NCBI GenBank assembly: GCA_046349875.1
Contig: JAXMBN010000066.1
Location: 1 to 16,351, forward strand
Length of the DNA: 16,351 nucleotides
Direction: 5' to 3'
Origin: JAXMBN01 sp046349875
GTDB taxonomy: Bacteria > Planctomycetota > Planctomycetia > Pirellulales > Pirellulaceae
The position numbers and the translations under genes were made by a program. The notes beneath the pieces are model-generated. The model did not search any database. It was not told the origin of the DNA and worked only from the letters and a program-made list of their open reading frames with translations. This document shows positions 1 to 7,434 of the stretch, one piece after another. The number at the start of each line of letters is the position of its first letter. Within the stretch, counting starts at the first letter, position 1.

Positions 1-1
1 A

Positions 2-2290
2 CCTAAAAAGATTCTCTTTCCTGCGCTGCGATTTGTCCGGGAAACAGCGATCACTGCCGAGCGTGGATGGAAAGCCAAGCACTGGTTGTTGATGGCGCTT
101 CGAGCTCTTTTGATAGGGATTGTAGCCTTCGCATTTGCGGCACCCCGCGTGCATAGCGAGATGTTGGGCAGCTTTCTTTCGATAGGAATCTTGGGCTGCT
201 TGGCCGTTTTGGCGACCATGGTTGGCGTGGTGGCATACGCATCCAAAAAACCAGCCACTGTTTTTGTGGTGAGTTTGCTCGTTGCCGTAGCTTTGTGGCT
301 GGTGGCAGGTGGATGGGCATCCTATGCCTTGATTCGTGGGAAGCCACCGCTCATGCAAAATGCATCAGGCCCTATCGCGGTCGCGCTGGTGGTCGATACT
401 GGGCCCACGATGGAATATCGATCCGATAATCAATCTCGGATGGAAGTAGCCAAGGAAATGGGCGAATGGCTGATCGATCGCTTGCCGCCTGAGAGCGAGA
501 TTGCCATCGTCACTACCGATCAAGGATTGCGATTGAGCACCGATCGAGTGACGGCGCAGCGCCAGTTGCAGCGGGTTCAGGTGGAAGGCAAGGCCGCTCC
601 ATTGATCGATCGCATGAATGCGGCTTTGGATTTGGTGAAGAACTCGAAGCTCGAACGTCGCGAGATCTATTTGTTGACCGATCTTCGAACGCCAGGCTGG
701 CAAGGTGGATCGACCCTTCGGACGATGGAAGATCCCAACGCACCTCCAGTGCTCATTCAGCTCATCGATGTGGGGACGGAGAAATCGCAGAATTGGAGTT
801 TGGTGGAAACTAAGTTGAGTCAACAGTCGATCTCGCCCGGTGGAAGCGTTGATTTGGAAGGAGTCTTGGTAGCATCAGCGGAAACGCAACCGCAACAAGT
901 AACCGTTGAACTCTGGGCCGAGAAAATGGATCCGACCCTTCCCGTTCAGCGCAATGGCAAGACCATTGTTCCCGATTCGAAGTTGGTGGAACGACAAGTG
1001 GTTGAGATCGGAGCAGGAGCCAGGGCACCCTTTCGATTCACGGTTCGCGATCTTACGGAAGGAACTCAGCAACTCCAAGTACGAATCGGCAATCCAGACC
1101 CACTAGCGATCGATAACACCGCCTATGCCTCGATCGATGTCCGCGATCATAGCCGCACGCTTTTAGTTTGCGATGATGTCAATCTAAGTTTGCAAGTCAT
1201 GGCCATCGTCGACCCTCAGTTCCAAGTGGAGCAAGCCAAATCGAGCAAGTGTGAGCGAGTGGACGCATTCCGCGTGGACACTGTTGACTTCGATCGCTAT
1301 AGCTGTGTCATCTTCTTGGACCCACCTGCGTTGCCGGAAGCGATCGTGGAACGGTTGGATCATTTCGTTCGCGGTGGTGGTGGTTTATTGATGCTCTTAG
1401 GTCCTCGCTTGAGCGACGCCAATCGGATTCAATCGTCGCCGATCAGCAAGTTGTTTCCAGGAAAAGTCGAAGAGATTCGATCGATCGATCCTGGGCTTCG
1501 GCCAACGACTTTCGTCCCAAAGCTGCTTACGCATCCGATCTTTCATCCGCTTGAAAAACTGGCCGAAGAAGCACCTTGGGCTCTCTACCCGATTCGAAGG
1601 TATTGGAGGTTCAGCGAACTTCACGAACAAGCGTCGGTATTGGTTCAATATACGCAAAGCAACGATCCGGCCATCTTGGATGAGGCGCGAGGGCAAGGCA
1701 AGATTCTGACTTGGACGACTCCGATTCCCGAGCCCAGTCGACCCGAGGGACGCGATGCATGGAATCAGTTATGGAATGCAACCGATGATCCATGGCCGAA
1801 CTTCGGCCTTCTGTTTGGATCGATACGATACTTGAGTGGATGGGGAAAGCAGCAGCTGAATTATCGCGTTGGCCAGACGGCTCAGCTTGAATTGGATTCC
1901 CAATTGGGCAACGAGGCTTATGAGTTATTTGGACCTCGCGATGAGATCAGTCGCTTGGTAGCAAGCGGAGGAGTGCTCACGTTTCCCTACACCAAGAGTT
2001 CGGGTGCCTATCGTTTGCGCTCGTTGGGAGAGCAGAAGAATGAAGTGCTTGGGTTTGCAGTCAACATTTCCGAAGGAGACTTGCAACTCGATCGCGTCTC
2101 ATCCGATCAGCTCGAAATTCTTCTTGGCAAAGGTCGCTATCGCATCGCTAAGAAAAAGGATGAAGTGGAAACGAGTATTGGCCAAGCTCGATTTGGAAGC
2201 GAACTCTATCCGTTTCTTGTCTTAATCGCTGCTCTCTTGCTCATCGCGGAACAAGCCATGTCCAGCCGTTTTTATACGATTCGGTTCTAA
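2..2290 (+). CDS. BatA-like membrane protein with degenerate vWA domain (5' end outside window)
   Basis: The reading frame is open from the left edge. Its first visible residues (PKKILFPALRF, then RHWLL-like KHWLLMALRALL) match the conserved N-terminal BatA segment, so the true start lies upstream and the TTG codons near 86 are internal. About 762 residues are visible. Hydrophobic helices lie at bases 83-150, 160-235 and 265-345, followed by a von Willebrand A-like domain that starts at VALVVDTGPTM (bases 380-412). A glutamine-amidotransferase-like region follows (RTLLVCDD near 1158 to GGGGLLMLLGPR near 1405), and a last membrane helix ends the protein (about 2208-2250). The MIDAS motif DxSxS reads DxGxT here, so metal binding may be weakened or lost. 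Proteins of this family usually sit beside a MoxR ATPase and a DUF58 protein, which I would expect just left of the window (inference). Their exact role in the cell envelope is unclear. Confidence 0.85.
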   Translation, partial: PKKILFPALRFVRETAITAERGWKAKHWLLMALRALLIGIVAFAFAAPRVHSEMLGSFLSIGILGCLAVLATMVGVVAYASKKPATVFVVSLLVAVALWLVAGGWASYALIRGKPPLMQNASGPIAVALVVDTGPTMEYRSDNQSRMEVAKEMGEWLIDRLPPESEIAIVTTDQGLRLSTDRVTAQRQLQRVQVEGKAAPLIDRMNAALDLVKNSKLERREIYLLTDLRTPGWQGGSTLRTMEDPNAPPVLIQLIDVGTEKSQNWSLVETKLSQQSISPGGSVDLEGVLVASAETQPQQVTVELWAEKMDPTLPVQRNGKTIVPDSKLVERQVVEIGAGARAPFRFTVRDLTEGTQQLQVRIGNPDPLAIDNTAYASIDVRDHSRTLLVCDDVNLSLQVMAIVDPQFQVEQAKSSKCERVDAFRVDTVDFDRYSCVIFLDPPALPEAIVERLDHFVRGGGGLLMLLGPRLSDANRIQSSPISKLFPGKVEEIRSIDPGLRPTTFVPKLLTHPIFHPLEKLAEEAPWALYPIRRYWRFSELHEQASVLVQYTQSNDPAILDEARGQGKILTWTTPIPEPSRPEGRDAWNQLWNATDDPWPNFGLLFGSIRYLSGWGKQQLNYRVGQTAQLELDSQLGNEAYELFGPRDEISRLVASGGVLTFPYTKSSGAYRLRSLGEQKNEVLGFAVNISEGDLQLDRVSSDQLEILLGKGRYRIAKKKDEVETSIGQARFGSELYPFLVLIAALLLIAEQAMSSRFYTIRF

Positions 2291-2297
2291 AAGGGAC

Positions 2298-2337
2298 CCG
2301 AGTCGATTCAGCTTCCAAGGAACAAGCAGTCGACCGG
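2298..2337 (+). terminator. possible hairpin after the BatA-like gene
   Basis: Bases 2298-2300 plus 2302-2306 can pair with 2330-2337, with A2301 bulged. An inner 4-bp stem (2311-2314 with 2324-2327) follows across a small internal loop. It begins eight bases after the TAA stop. No T-tract follows, so intrinsic termination is uncertain. Confidence 0.25.
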
Positions 2338-2424
2338 AGGTATTTGCTGGAATTTCGCACCTTTCTGCAGTCTGATCATGGCTCGTGGTTTGGCTCGTAG
2401 TTATTGATTTTGCGCATTTGATTG

Positions 2425-2594
2425 TTATCACAACCCGACGCGTAAGTTTTGACGTTGAGCAATTGAGTATTATCACAACCCGAAGCGTCAGCGAGGGACT
2501 GACTTTTGCAGCGTTTTTGCCCTGTCCGAGACATTCCTTGCTAACGCTACGTGTTATGAAGAATGCCATCCCTCGCTGACGCTTCGGGTTGTGA
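2425..2594. repeat. nested palindromic intergenic repeat (four related arms, head to head)
   Basis: Bases 2473-2498 are a perfect 26-bp inverted match to 2569-2594, with a 70-base loop between. A second forward copy at 2425-2446 matches 2470-2491 at 20 of 22 positions. A degenerate copy in the reverse orientation lies at 2532-2556 and resembles 2567-2594. The element is therefore two forward arms facing two reverse arms. Read as protein it gives ITTRSVSEG on the plus strand and HNPKRQRG on the minus strand, strings I remember from spurious planctomycete proteins, so it is probably a dispersed family and not a gene. No clear target-site duplication or transposase is present. In the rest of the 2291-2742 gap I see only the hairpin at 2298-2337 and the promoter candidate at 2660-2688. 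Confidence 0.8.
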
Positions 2595-2659
2595 AAACCA
2601 AGGCTTTCTGCACGCCGACCGCTCATTAGCGCAACTTCAAAACTCGCGGTCGAGGCAGA

Positions 2660-2688
2660 TTGGATTGTTCGGAATGCGATACTAGAAT
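2660..2688 (+). promoter_or_regulatory. candidate sigma-70-type promoter for the cytochrome/WD40 gene
   Basis: TTGGAT (2660-2665) and TAGAAT (2683-2688) are separated by 17 bases. The -10 matches consensus at 5 of 6 positions and the -35 at only 3 of 6. The ATG at 2743 is 54 bases further on. The site lies between the repeat and the gene, which fits position-wise, but it is a weak match and rests on pattern alone. Confidence 0.3.
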
Positions 2689-2742
2689 GAAGTTCTGCCC
2701 TCCCTTCGAGATCCTCACCCATCCTTCCTCACGAGCTTACTC

Positions 2743-4902
2743 ATGACGATGGCCATTCGTACCTTCTTCCCTGCCATGTTTGGTCTCCTGCTCGGGATGA
2801 TCGGCGGAAACGTTCTTCGATCGCAAGAGATTTCTTACGAGACTGAGATTGCTCCATTGTTCAAGCAATATTGTGGTGGTTGCCACAATGAACAGGATAA
2901 GGAGGGCGGCTTCTCAGTCGCTAGTTATGCAAGTCTCATCCGTGGAACGGAAAAGCACTCGGTGATCCAAGCGGGATCGCCTCAAGAAAGCCGACTAATT
3001 CAATTGATGACTGGCAAGGTCGAGCCCAAGATGCCGCCCGACGATGAGCCTTCGATGAATCCAAACCAGTTGGAAAAGGTTCGCAAGTGGATCGAGCAAG
3101 GAGCGCGAGGGAAAGATATTGCGATGCCTCTTCATGAGAGGCTGAAGGTCCCTTCCATCGAACGCAAGACGAAACGCCCCTTGCCGATCACAGCCGTTGT
3201 GATGGACCCGACTCGTAAGCAATGGGTGATCGGGCGCACCGGCTCGATTGAATACGAGCCCATCGACGGCTCTGCATCTGCTCCTCAGACGGCGACCATC
3301 GTTGGCAAAGTAGGGCAGATTCGAACGACACCTGGGCAAGAGTCCTTGGTCGTCGCATCGGGGGTGGCTGGTGTAGGCGGCCAGATCAGTATTCTTTCCA
3401 AAGCATCGACGCCATCGAGCACTGTGATGGAAGTCGGACGCGATCTGCTTTATACGGCGAAGCTTCATCCCGACGGAAGACAGGTGGCCGCGGGAGGTTA
3501 CGATCGATTCGTGTACTTGGTCGATGTGGGAACGGGCAAAACTCTTCGCACGTTGGAAGGACACAATGGATGTATCTACGATCTCGACATGGATGCGCAG
3601 GGGCAGATCCTGGCGACGGCGAGTGGCGATGAGACAGTCAAGATTTGGAGAGTATCCACCGGTGAACGCCTTGATACTCTTGGGCAACCGGAGGGAGAGC
3701 AATATTCGGTGCGGATCAGTCCCGATGGACGATGGGTTGTCGCCGGTGGGGCAGATCGGCGCATACGTCTTTGGCGTTTGGTTTCCAAAGAGAAAGCAAC
3801 CATCAACCCGATGATCCATTCCGTGTTTGCACATGAGGGCTCGGTATTGGCGTTGGCCTTTTCCGAATCGGGCGAAATGCTTTGGAGTGTTGGCGAAGAT
3901 CGTAAAGTCAAAGTCTGGTCGATACCCGACATGCAACCTCTTGGGGAAATCGCGCAACTGCCCGATACACCTTCATCGATCGCGATTGGGCCGGATGGTA
4001 TGGTTGTTGTAGGGTTGATGAACGGAGAATTGCAGCGGATTGTTAAGCCATCGATCGATCGACGCAGTGACGAGATTCACGCAGTGTCGGTACTCCGTTC
4101 GATAGGCCCTGATCCACGTTGGGATTTGCCTATACAGGAAGGAGACGAGCAAGAAGATCACACCACTTGGAAAACATCGCAAAGTATTGCAATTCCTTCG
4201 CTGATTCGCGGCGTGATGGAAAAAGGAGAGGATTGGTATTCCTTTGAAGCAAAGCAAGGAGAAGCGTGGATCGTTCAGATTCTGGCGGCTCGCGGAGGTT
4301 CGCCGTTGGATAGTCGCATCGAGATCTATGACGAACAAGGCGAGCCGGTGTTGCGAACGAGGTTGCAAGCCGTTCGTGAAAGTTACTTTACGTTTCGCGG
4401 GAAGAGCTCCGATGTCTCCGATGATTTTCGGTTGCATCGATGGGAAGATATGGAGCTCAATGAATGGCTCTATGCGGGTGGCGAAGTCGTGAAGCTATGG
4501 TTGTATCCACGCGGACCCGATTCAGGCTTTAAGGTCTATCCAGGTTTTGGAAATCGATATACCTACTTCGATACCACTGCAACTGCATATGCCTTGAAGT
4601 TGCCTACATCGTGCGTCCTTTGGCCGCGATCAACCAGCCATTCCCAATGGTTTGCCGGTCTTTCCCGATCTACTATGAAAACGACGATGAGGGACAACGG
4701 CGATTTGGAAAGGACTCGAAGATCCACTTCGTCGCTCCATCGCAGGGAAGGTATTTTCTGCGAGTACGCGATGCCCGAGGGCAATTCGGAGCCGATTATC
4801 GTTACCGATTGTCGATATCGGCTCCTCGTCCCGATTTCTCGATCACGTGCAATGTGGGTGACCTTCCGATCGTGGCCGGCGCAGGGCGCGAATTTGAAGT
4901 GA
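2743..4902 (+). CDS. 5' reading frame: planctomycete-type cytochrome c domain plus WD40 repeats
   Basis: This frame has 719 codons, but only about the first 620 look genuine. Residues 1-28 form a signal peptide (MTMAIRTFFPAMFGLLLGMI). The haem motif CGGCH is at residues 44-48, and Met97 in KMPPDDEP is a plausible axial ligand, as in planctomycete-type c domains. About four WD40-like repeats cover residues 235-430, for example SGDETVKIWRVSTGE and GADRRIRLWRL. A PPC-like region begins near residue 475 (SIAIPSLIRGVMEKGEDWYSFEAKQGE). Residues after about 620 are probably out of frame. An in-frame ATG six bases downstream is an equally possible start, and no clear ribosome binding site decides between them. 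The product should be exported across the cytoplasmic membrane, with covalent haem (inference). Confidence 0.6.
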   Translation: MTMAIRTFFPAMFGLLLGMIGGNVLRSQEISYETEIAPLFKQYCGGCHNEQDKEGGFSVASYASLIRGTEKHSVIQAGSPQESRLIQLMTGKVEPKMPPDDEPSMNPNQLEKVRKWIEQGARGKDIAMPLHERLKVPSIERKTKRPLPITAVVMDPTRKQWVIGRTGSIEYEPIDGSASAPQTATIVGKVGQIRTTPGQESLVVASGVAGVGGQISILSKASTPSSTVMEVGRDLLYTAKLHPDGRQVAAGGYDRFVYLVDVGTGKTLRTLEGHNGCIYDLDMDAQGQILATASGDETVKIWRVSTGERLDTLGQPEGEQYSVRISPDGRWVVAGGADRRIRLWRLVSKEKATINPMIHSVFAHEGSVLALAFSESGEMLWSVGEDRKVKVWSIPDMQPLGEIAQLPDTPSSIAIGPDGMVVVGLMNGELQRIVKPSIDRRSDEIHAVSVLRSIGPDPRWDLPIQEGDEQEDHTTWKTSQSIAIPSLIRGVMEKGEDWYSFEAKQGEAWIVQILAARGGSPLDSRIEIYDEQGEPVLRTRLQAVRESYFTFRGKSSDVSDDFRLHRWEDMELNEWLYAGGEVVKLWLYPRGPDSGFKVYPGFGNRYTYFDTTATAYALKLPTSCVLWPRSTSHSQWFAGLSRSTMKTTMRDNGDLERTRRSTSSLHRREGIFCEYAMPEGNSEPIIVTDCRYRLLVPISRSRAMWVTFRSWPAQGANLK

Positions 4903-5549
4903 CCGCTGTTCGAGACGATGGGTTTGAAGGACCGATCGAAGTACGTTTGGAAGGATTGCCTTCGGGTTGGATGGCAACTCAACCTTTGGTGATCCAAGCA
5001 GGGCAACACAAAGCATTAGGTACGATCCATCGTCCTCTTCAAGGCGAACCTTTGCCCGAGAAGGGTGTGGAAGTACGAGTTATCGGATCGGCCCCTTTGC
5101 CTGGTGGTGAAGCGACGCGTTCCACACCAAAGCCAATCGTGATCAAGCACGTGGAAGGGAAACGCGTTTCCTTTCAGGTCTTTGCTACCAATGGCTCCGG
5201 AAAAGTTTCGGCCGAACCAGTGTCTCCAACCAATCCTCTCGTGCTCCGCGCAGGAGAATCGTTATCGGCGATCGTTGTAGCAGAACGAGGTGAGTTTCAT
5301 GGGGACATTGGATTTGGAACGGATGACAGTGGCCGCAACCTGCCACATGGAGTCATCGTTGGAAACATCGGACTGAGTGGACTCTTGATTCCTGCGGGAC
5401 AAAAACAACAGGAGCTCTTTTTGGAGGCTGCGCCTTGGGTCGAGTCCCAAGAACGATTGTTCCATTTGCGAGCCAATATCGATGGGAATCCTACTACGGT
5501 TCCCTTGCTATTGCGCATGGAACCGCCATCCAAGAATGAGAGAGACTAG
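4611..5549 (+). CDS. 3' reading frame: C-terminal part of the same exported protein
   Basis: This frame has 312 codons from a GTG that is probably not a real start: coding-like sequence (AYI) precedes it, no ribosome binding site is evident and there is no signal peptide. The first 75 residues finish the PPC-like fold (FPIYYENDDEGQRRFGKDS, then RYFLRVRDARGQFGADYRY). Beta-rich, possibly Ig-like segments follow from PRPDFSITCNVGDLP to the end. I see no catalytic motif. It ends 49 bases before the convergent TPR gene. Without the upstream frame it would be a fragment with no export signal. Confidence 0.55.
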   Translation: MRPLAAINQPFPMVCRSFPIYYENDDEGQRRFGKDSKIHFVAPSQGRYFLRVRDARGQFGADYRYRLSISAPRPDFSITCNVGDLPIVAGAGREFEVTAVRDDGFEGPIEVRLEGLPSGWMATQPLVIQAGQHKALGTIHRPLQGEPLPEKGVEVRVIGSAPLPGGEATRSTPKPIVIKHVEGKRVSFQVFATNGSGKVSAEPVSPTNPLVLRAGESLSAIVVAERGEFHGDIGFGTDDSGRNLPHGVIVGNIGLSGLLIPAGQKQQELFLEAAPWVESQERLFHLRANIDGNPTTVPLLLRMEPPSKNERD

Positions 5550-5598
5550 AGACGATGTTCGAGTTTCCAAGTACCAATCTCATCAAGCGAGGAATAGG

Positions 5599-7221
5599 TT
5601 ACTTGGTTTCGGCGGGAGTCTCTTCTTGCGTTTTGCGAGCTGCTTGGTCTTCAAGTAGCTTTTCAACGCGACCCAAAATTTCTTTTTGTGCCGTTGCTTC
5701 TTGAGTCATTCCCTCGGCTTCGTAGGCATCGATAATTTTCTGACGCGTAGCGACGCGCATCGGTTGAATCTTGATCGATGTTTCGAACGCGGTGATAGCA
5801 TCGAATCGCTTTCCTGCGGCGAGCAGAATGGTTCCTTTGCTGTCGTAAAGTTCGGCATCGGGACCTGCAATCGACAAGGCTCGTTCGATCATTTGCAGAG
5901 CGCGTTCAAATTGCGGAGGATCGATGCGCGTTAGTGCGACGGCCAGATTGTTGAGGGCCAATACCATGTTGGGATTTTTGGTCAAGCAAAGTTCCCAGTT
6001 TCCAATGGCTTCGGCGAGTTTGCCTTGTTTCATGTAGGCATTGGCCAAGACCAGATTGGTGACCGCGGTCGCTTGTCCTTTGCTGACCTGATCCACCAGC
6101 ATGTGAAGCGTTTTGTCGTCGACATTGGCTCCGGCGGCCGCCAGTTGCGCGACCTCTTCACCAGCTCGCGGATTGGTAGGATCGATATTGAGGGCGACAT
6201 TCAAAAGATTCATATTGGCTTCGACAGCATCGTCGGTCTTGCGAATCGTAGAGCGATACTCGAGCACCAAGACATCGGAAAGTGCGCGGCGGACAGCGGG
6301 CCGATTTGGATTCTGATCCAGTCCTTCGGCCAAGACATCCTTTGCTTTCTTGAGATCATTCAAGAAGAGATAGGCTCTCGCGAGATGGACTCGATCGTCA
6401 TCTTTCTCTTGAATGGTCGAAAGTCGCTGGATAAAAAACGACATCAACTGCGAAAGCTCTTCCTTGCTTTGGGCTTCGCGACCATGGCGCTTGCAGATTT
6501 CAGCAATGAGCAAGCGGAATTGGGGCTGATCAGCGACCAATCGTCGAACAATGGCGATCGCTTCGTCGATCTTGCCTTTCGATTCCAACAGTTGAGAGTA
6601 AGCGACAAGTACATTTGCGGGAGCTTTTTCCCACTGCGTTGCTTGTTCTAAGTGATGCGAGAATACGGCAGGTTCGATCGTTTCGCCGGCTTGATTGCGA
6701 CGTGGGATGTCCATCACCGTCCACGCATGAGCCGGTGCATACCCAGGCTCGCGATCCGGCGCCAGTTCGCGCATCATGACACGCGCTTGCGCAAGGTTGG
6801 AGCTAGCCATGCGATTCGCAACCCAATAGCGAGCCATCTTGTTGTTCGACTCGAGTTGCAAGATGCGGCGATAGATCAACTCAGCGTATTGTTGACGGGC
6901 CGCTTCCTTCTCGGCTGCTTCCTCATCCGATTCATCTTTGGATCGTTCGGGAGTGTTGGAGCCATCGAGCGGAAATTCTTTTTCGGCAAGGCTGATGTAC
7001 TGCTGAAGCAAATCTTCTTTGCTTCGAAGGCTGCCCCAAAGAATCGCAGTGGTACAAAGAAGCAACAGCAAAAAGGCTGGAAGGAACCAGAGCATTCGCT
7101 TCCATTGTCGAGTGCGGTACCATGCATCGAAGGCATCGCGGATCTCAGCAATGGCTTGCGCGGGATCCTTCATGAGGAGGTTCCAAAAGCTCTGAGTGGC
7201 TTCGGTATCGTGCTTAGTCAT
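5599..7221 (-). CDS. membrane-anchored tetratricopeptide-repeat protein
   Basis: The protein has 540 residues. The N-terminal 40 residues are polar and presumably cytoplasmic. One membrane helix spans about 43-63 (MLWFLPAFLLLLLCTTAILW). An acidic linker (residues 88-105) leads into a long helical region with TPR-like repeats, clearest near the C-terminus: MKQGKLAEAIGNWELCLTKNPN, ALNNLAVALTRIDPPQFERA and LYDSKGTILLAAGKRFDAI. TPR arrays usually bind partner proteins, so this is probably an envelope scaffold facing the periplasm; no catalytic motif is visible. It lies 213 bases downstream of kbl on the same strand, far enough to suggest its own promoter. No Shine-Dalgarno sequence is visible before the ATG at 7221. 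The function is unknown. Confidence 0.85.
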   Translation of the reverse strand: MTKHDTEATQSFWNLLMKDPAQAIAEIRDAFDAWYRTRQWKRMLWFLPAFLLLLLCTTAILWGSLRSKEDLLQQYISLAEKEFPLDGSNTPERSKDESDEEAAEKEAARQQYAELIYRRILQLESNNKMARYWVANRMASSNLAQARVMMRELAPDREPGYAPAHAWTVMDIPRRNQAGETIEPAVFSHHLEQATQWEKAPANVLVAYSQLLESKGKIDEAIAIVRRLVADQPQFRLLIAEICKRHGREAQSKEELSQLMSFFIQRLSTIQEKDDDRVHLARAYLFLNDLKKAKDVLAEGLDQNPNRPAVRRALSDVLVLEYRSTIRKTDDAVEANMNLLNVALNIDPTNPRAGEEVAQLAAAGANVDDKTLHMLVDQVSKGQATAVTNLVLANAYMKQGKLAEAIGNWELCLTKNPNMVLALNNLAVALTRIDPPQFERALQMIERALSIAGPDAELYDSKGTILLAAGKRFDAITAFETSIKIQPMRVATRQKIIDAYEAEGMTQEATAQKEILGRVEKLLEDQAARKTQEETPAETK

Positions 7222-7434
7222 GGAAAGGGTTGGTACGAGCGAGTTCGGATCAAGAAAGGATCCATCCTAAGGGAAGTATCCGTGAGGAAAATCGCATCCC
7301 CTTCTGCTTCGAAGGATGCTCCTCTATTGTACTACCCCATCGAAACCATCCCACGAAAAACTCGAAGGATGGCATCGACTTCATGGCTTGGCTTCCGTTC
7401 TAGATGTGGTTCGAGAAGCTGCAAGCCCTGCAGG

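Larger units (their letters stand above)
2743..5549 (+). pseudogene. exported cytochrome c-like/WD40/PPC-like protein, interrupted by a frameshift
   Basis: Two overlapping frames read as one gene of about 935 residues. Frame 1 gives signal peptide, haem motif, WD40 repeats and the start of a PPC-like domain, up to NRYTYFDTTATAYALKL (about base 4602). The expected continuation AYIVRPLAAINQPFP lies in the other frame from base 4602, and that frame then runs to the TAG at 5547-5549. Past the junction, frame 1 turns into Arg/Ser/Trp-rich sequence typical of a wrong frame. One missing base around 4600-4605 would explain this. I see no slippery heptamer, so a real deletion or an assembly error is more likely than programmed frameshifting. 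Related planctomycete proteins join a CxxCH domain to WD40 repeats; their role, possibly at the cell surface, is unknown. If the base is an artefact, the gene is intact. Confidence 0.7.

Noticed and set aside
86..94. TTG start for the BatA-like gene
   Set aside because: The conserved BatA residues continue in frame upstream to the window edge.
2222..2722. 166-codon minus-strand and 64-codon plus-strand frames over the intergenic repeat
   Set aside because: Both are created by the palindromic repeat and overlap the 3' end of the BatA-like gene or non-coding sequence; the peptides RSVSEG and NPKRQRG are repeat translations, not protein motifs.
4596..4611. Programmed -1 frameshift in the cytochrome/WD40 gene
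   Set aside because: The junction TTGCCTACATCG contains no X XXY YYZ heptamer and I see no adjacent stimulatory hairpin; a base deletion or sequencing error is simpler.
5567..5606. Hairpin between the convergent frameshifted gene and TPR gene
   Set aside because: Only a 7-bp stem with a 26-base loop, and it extends into the TPR coding end; too weak to call a terminator.
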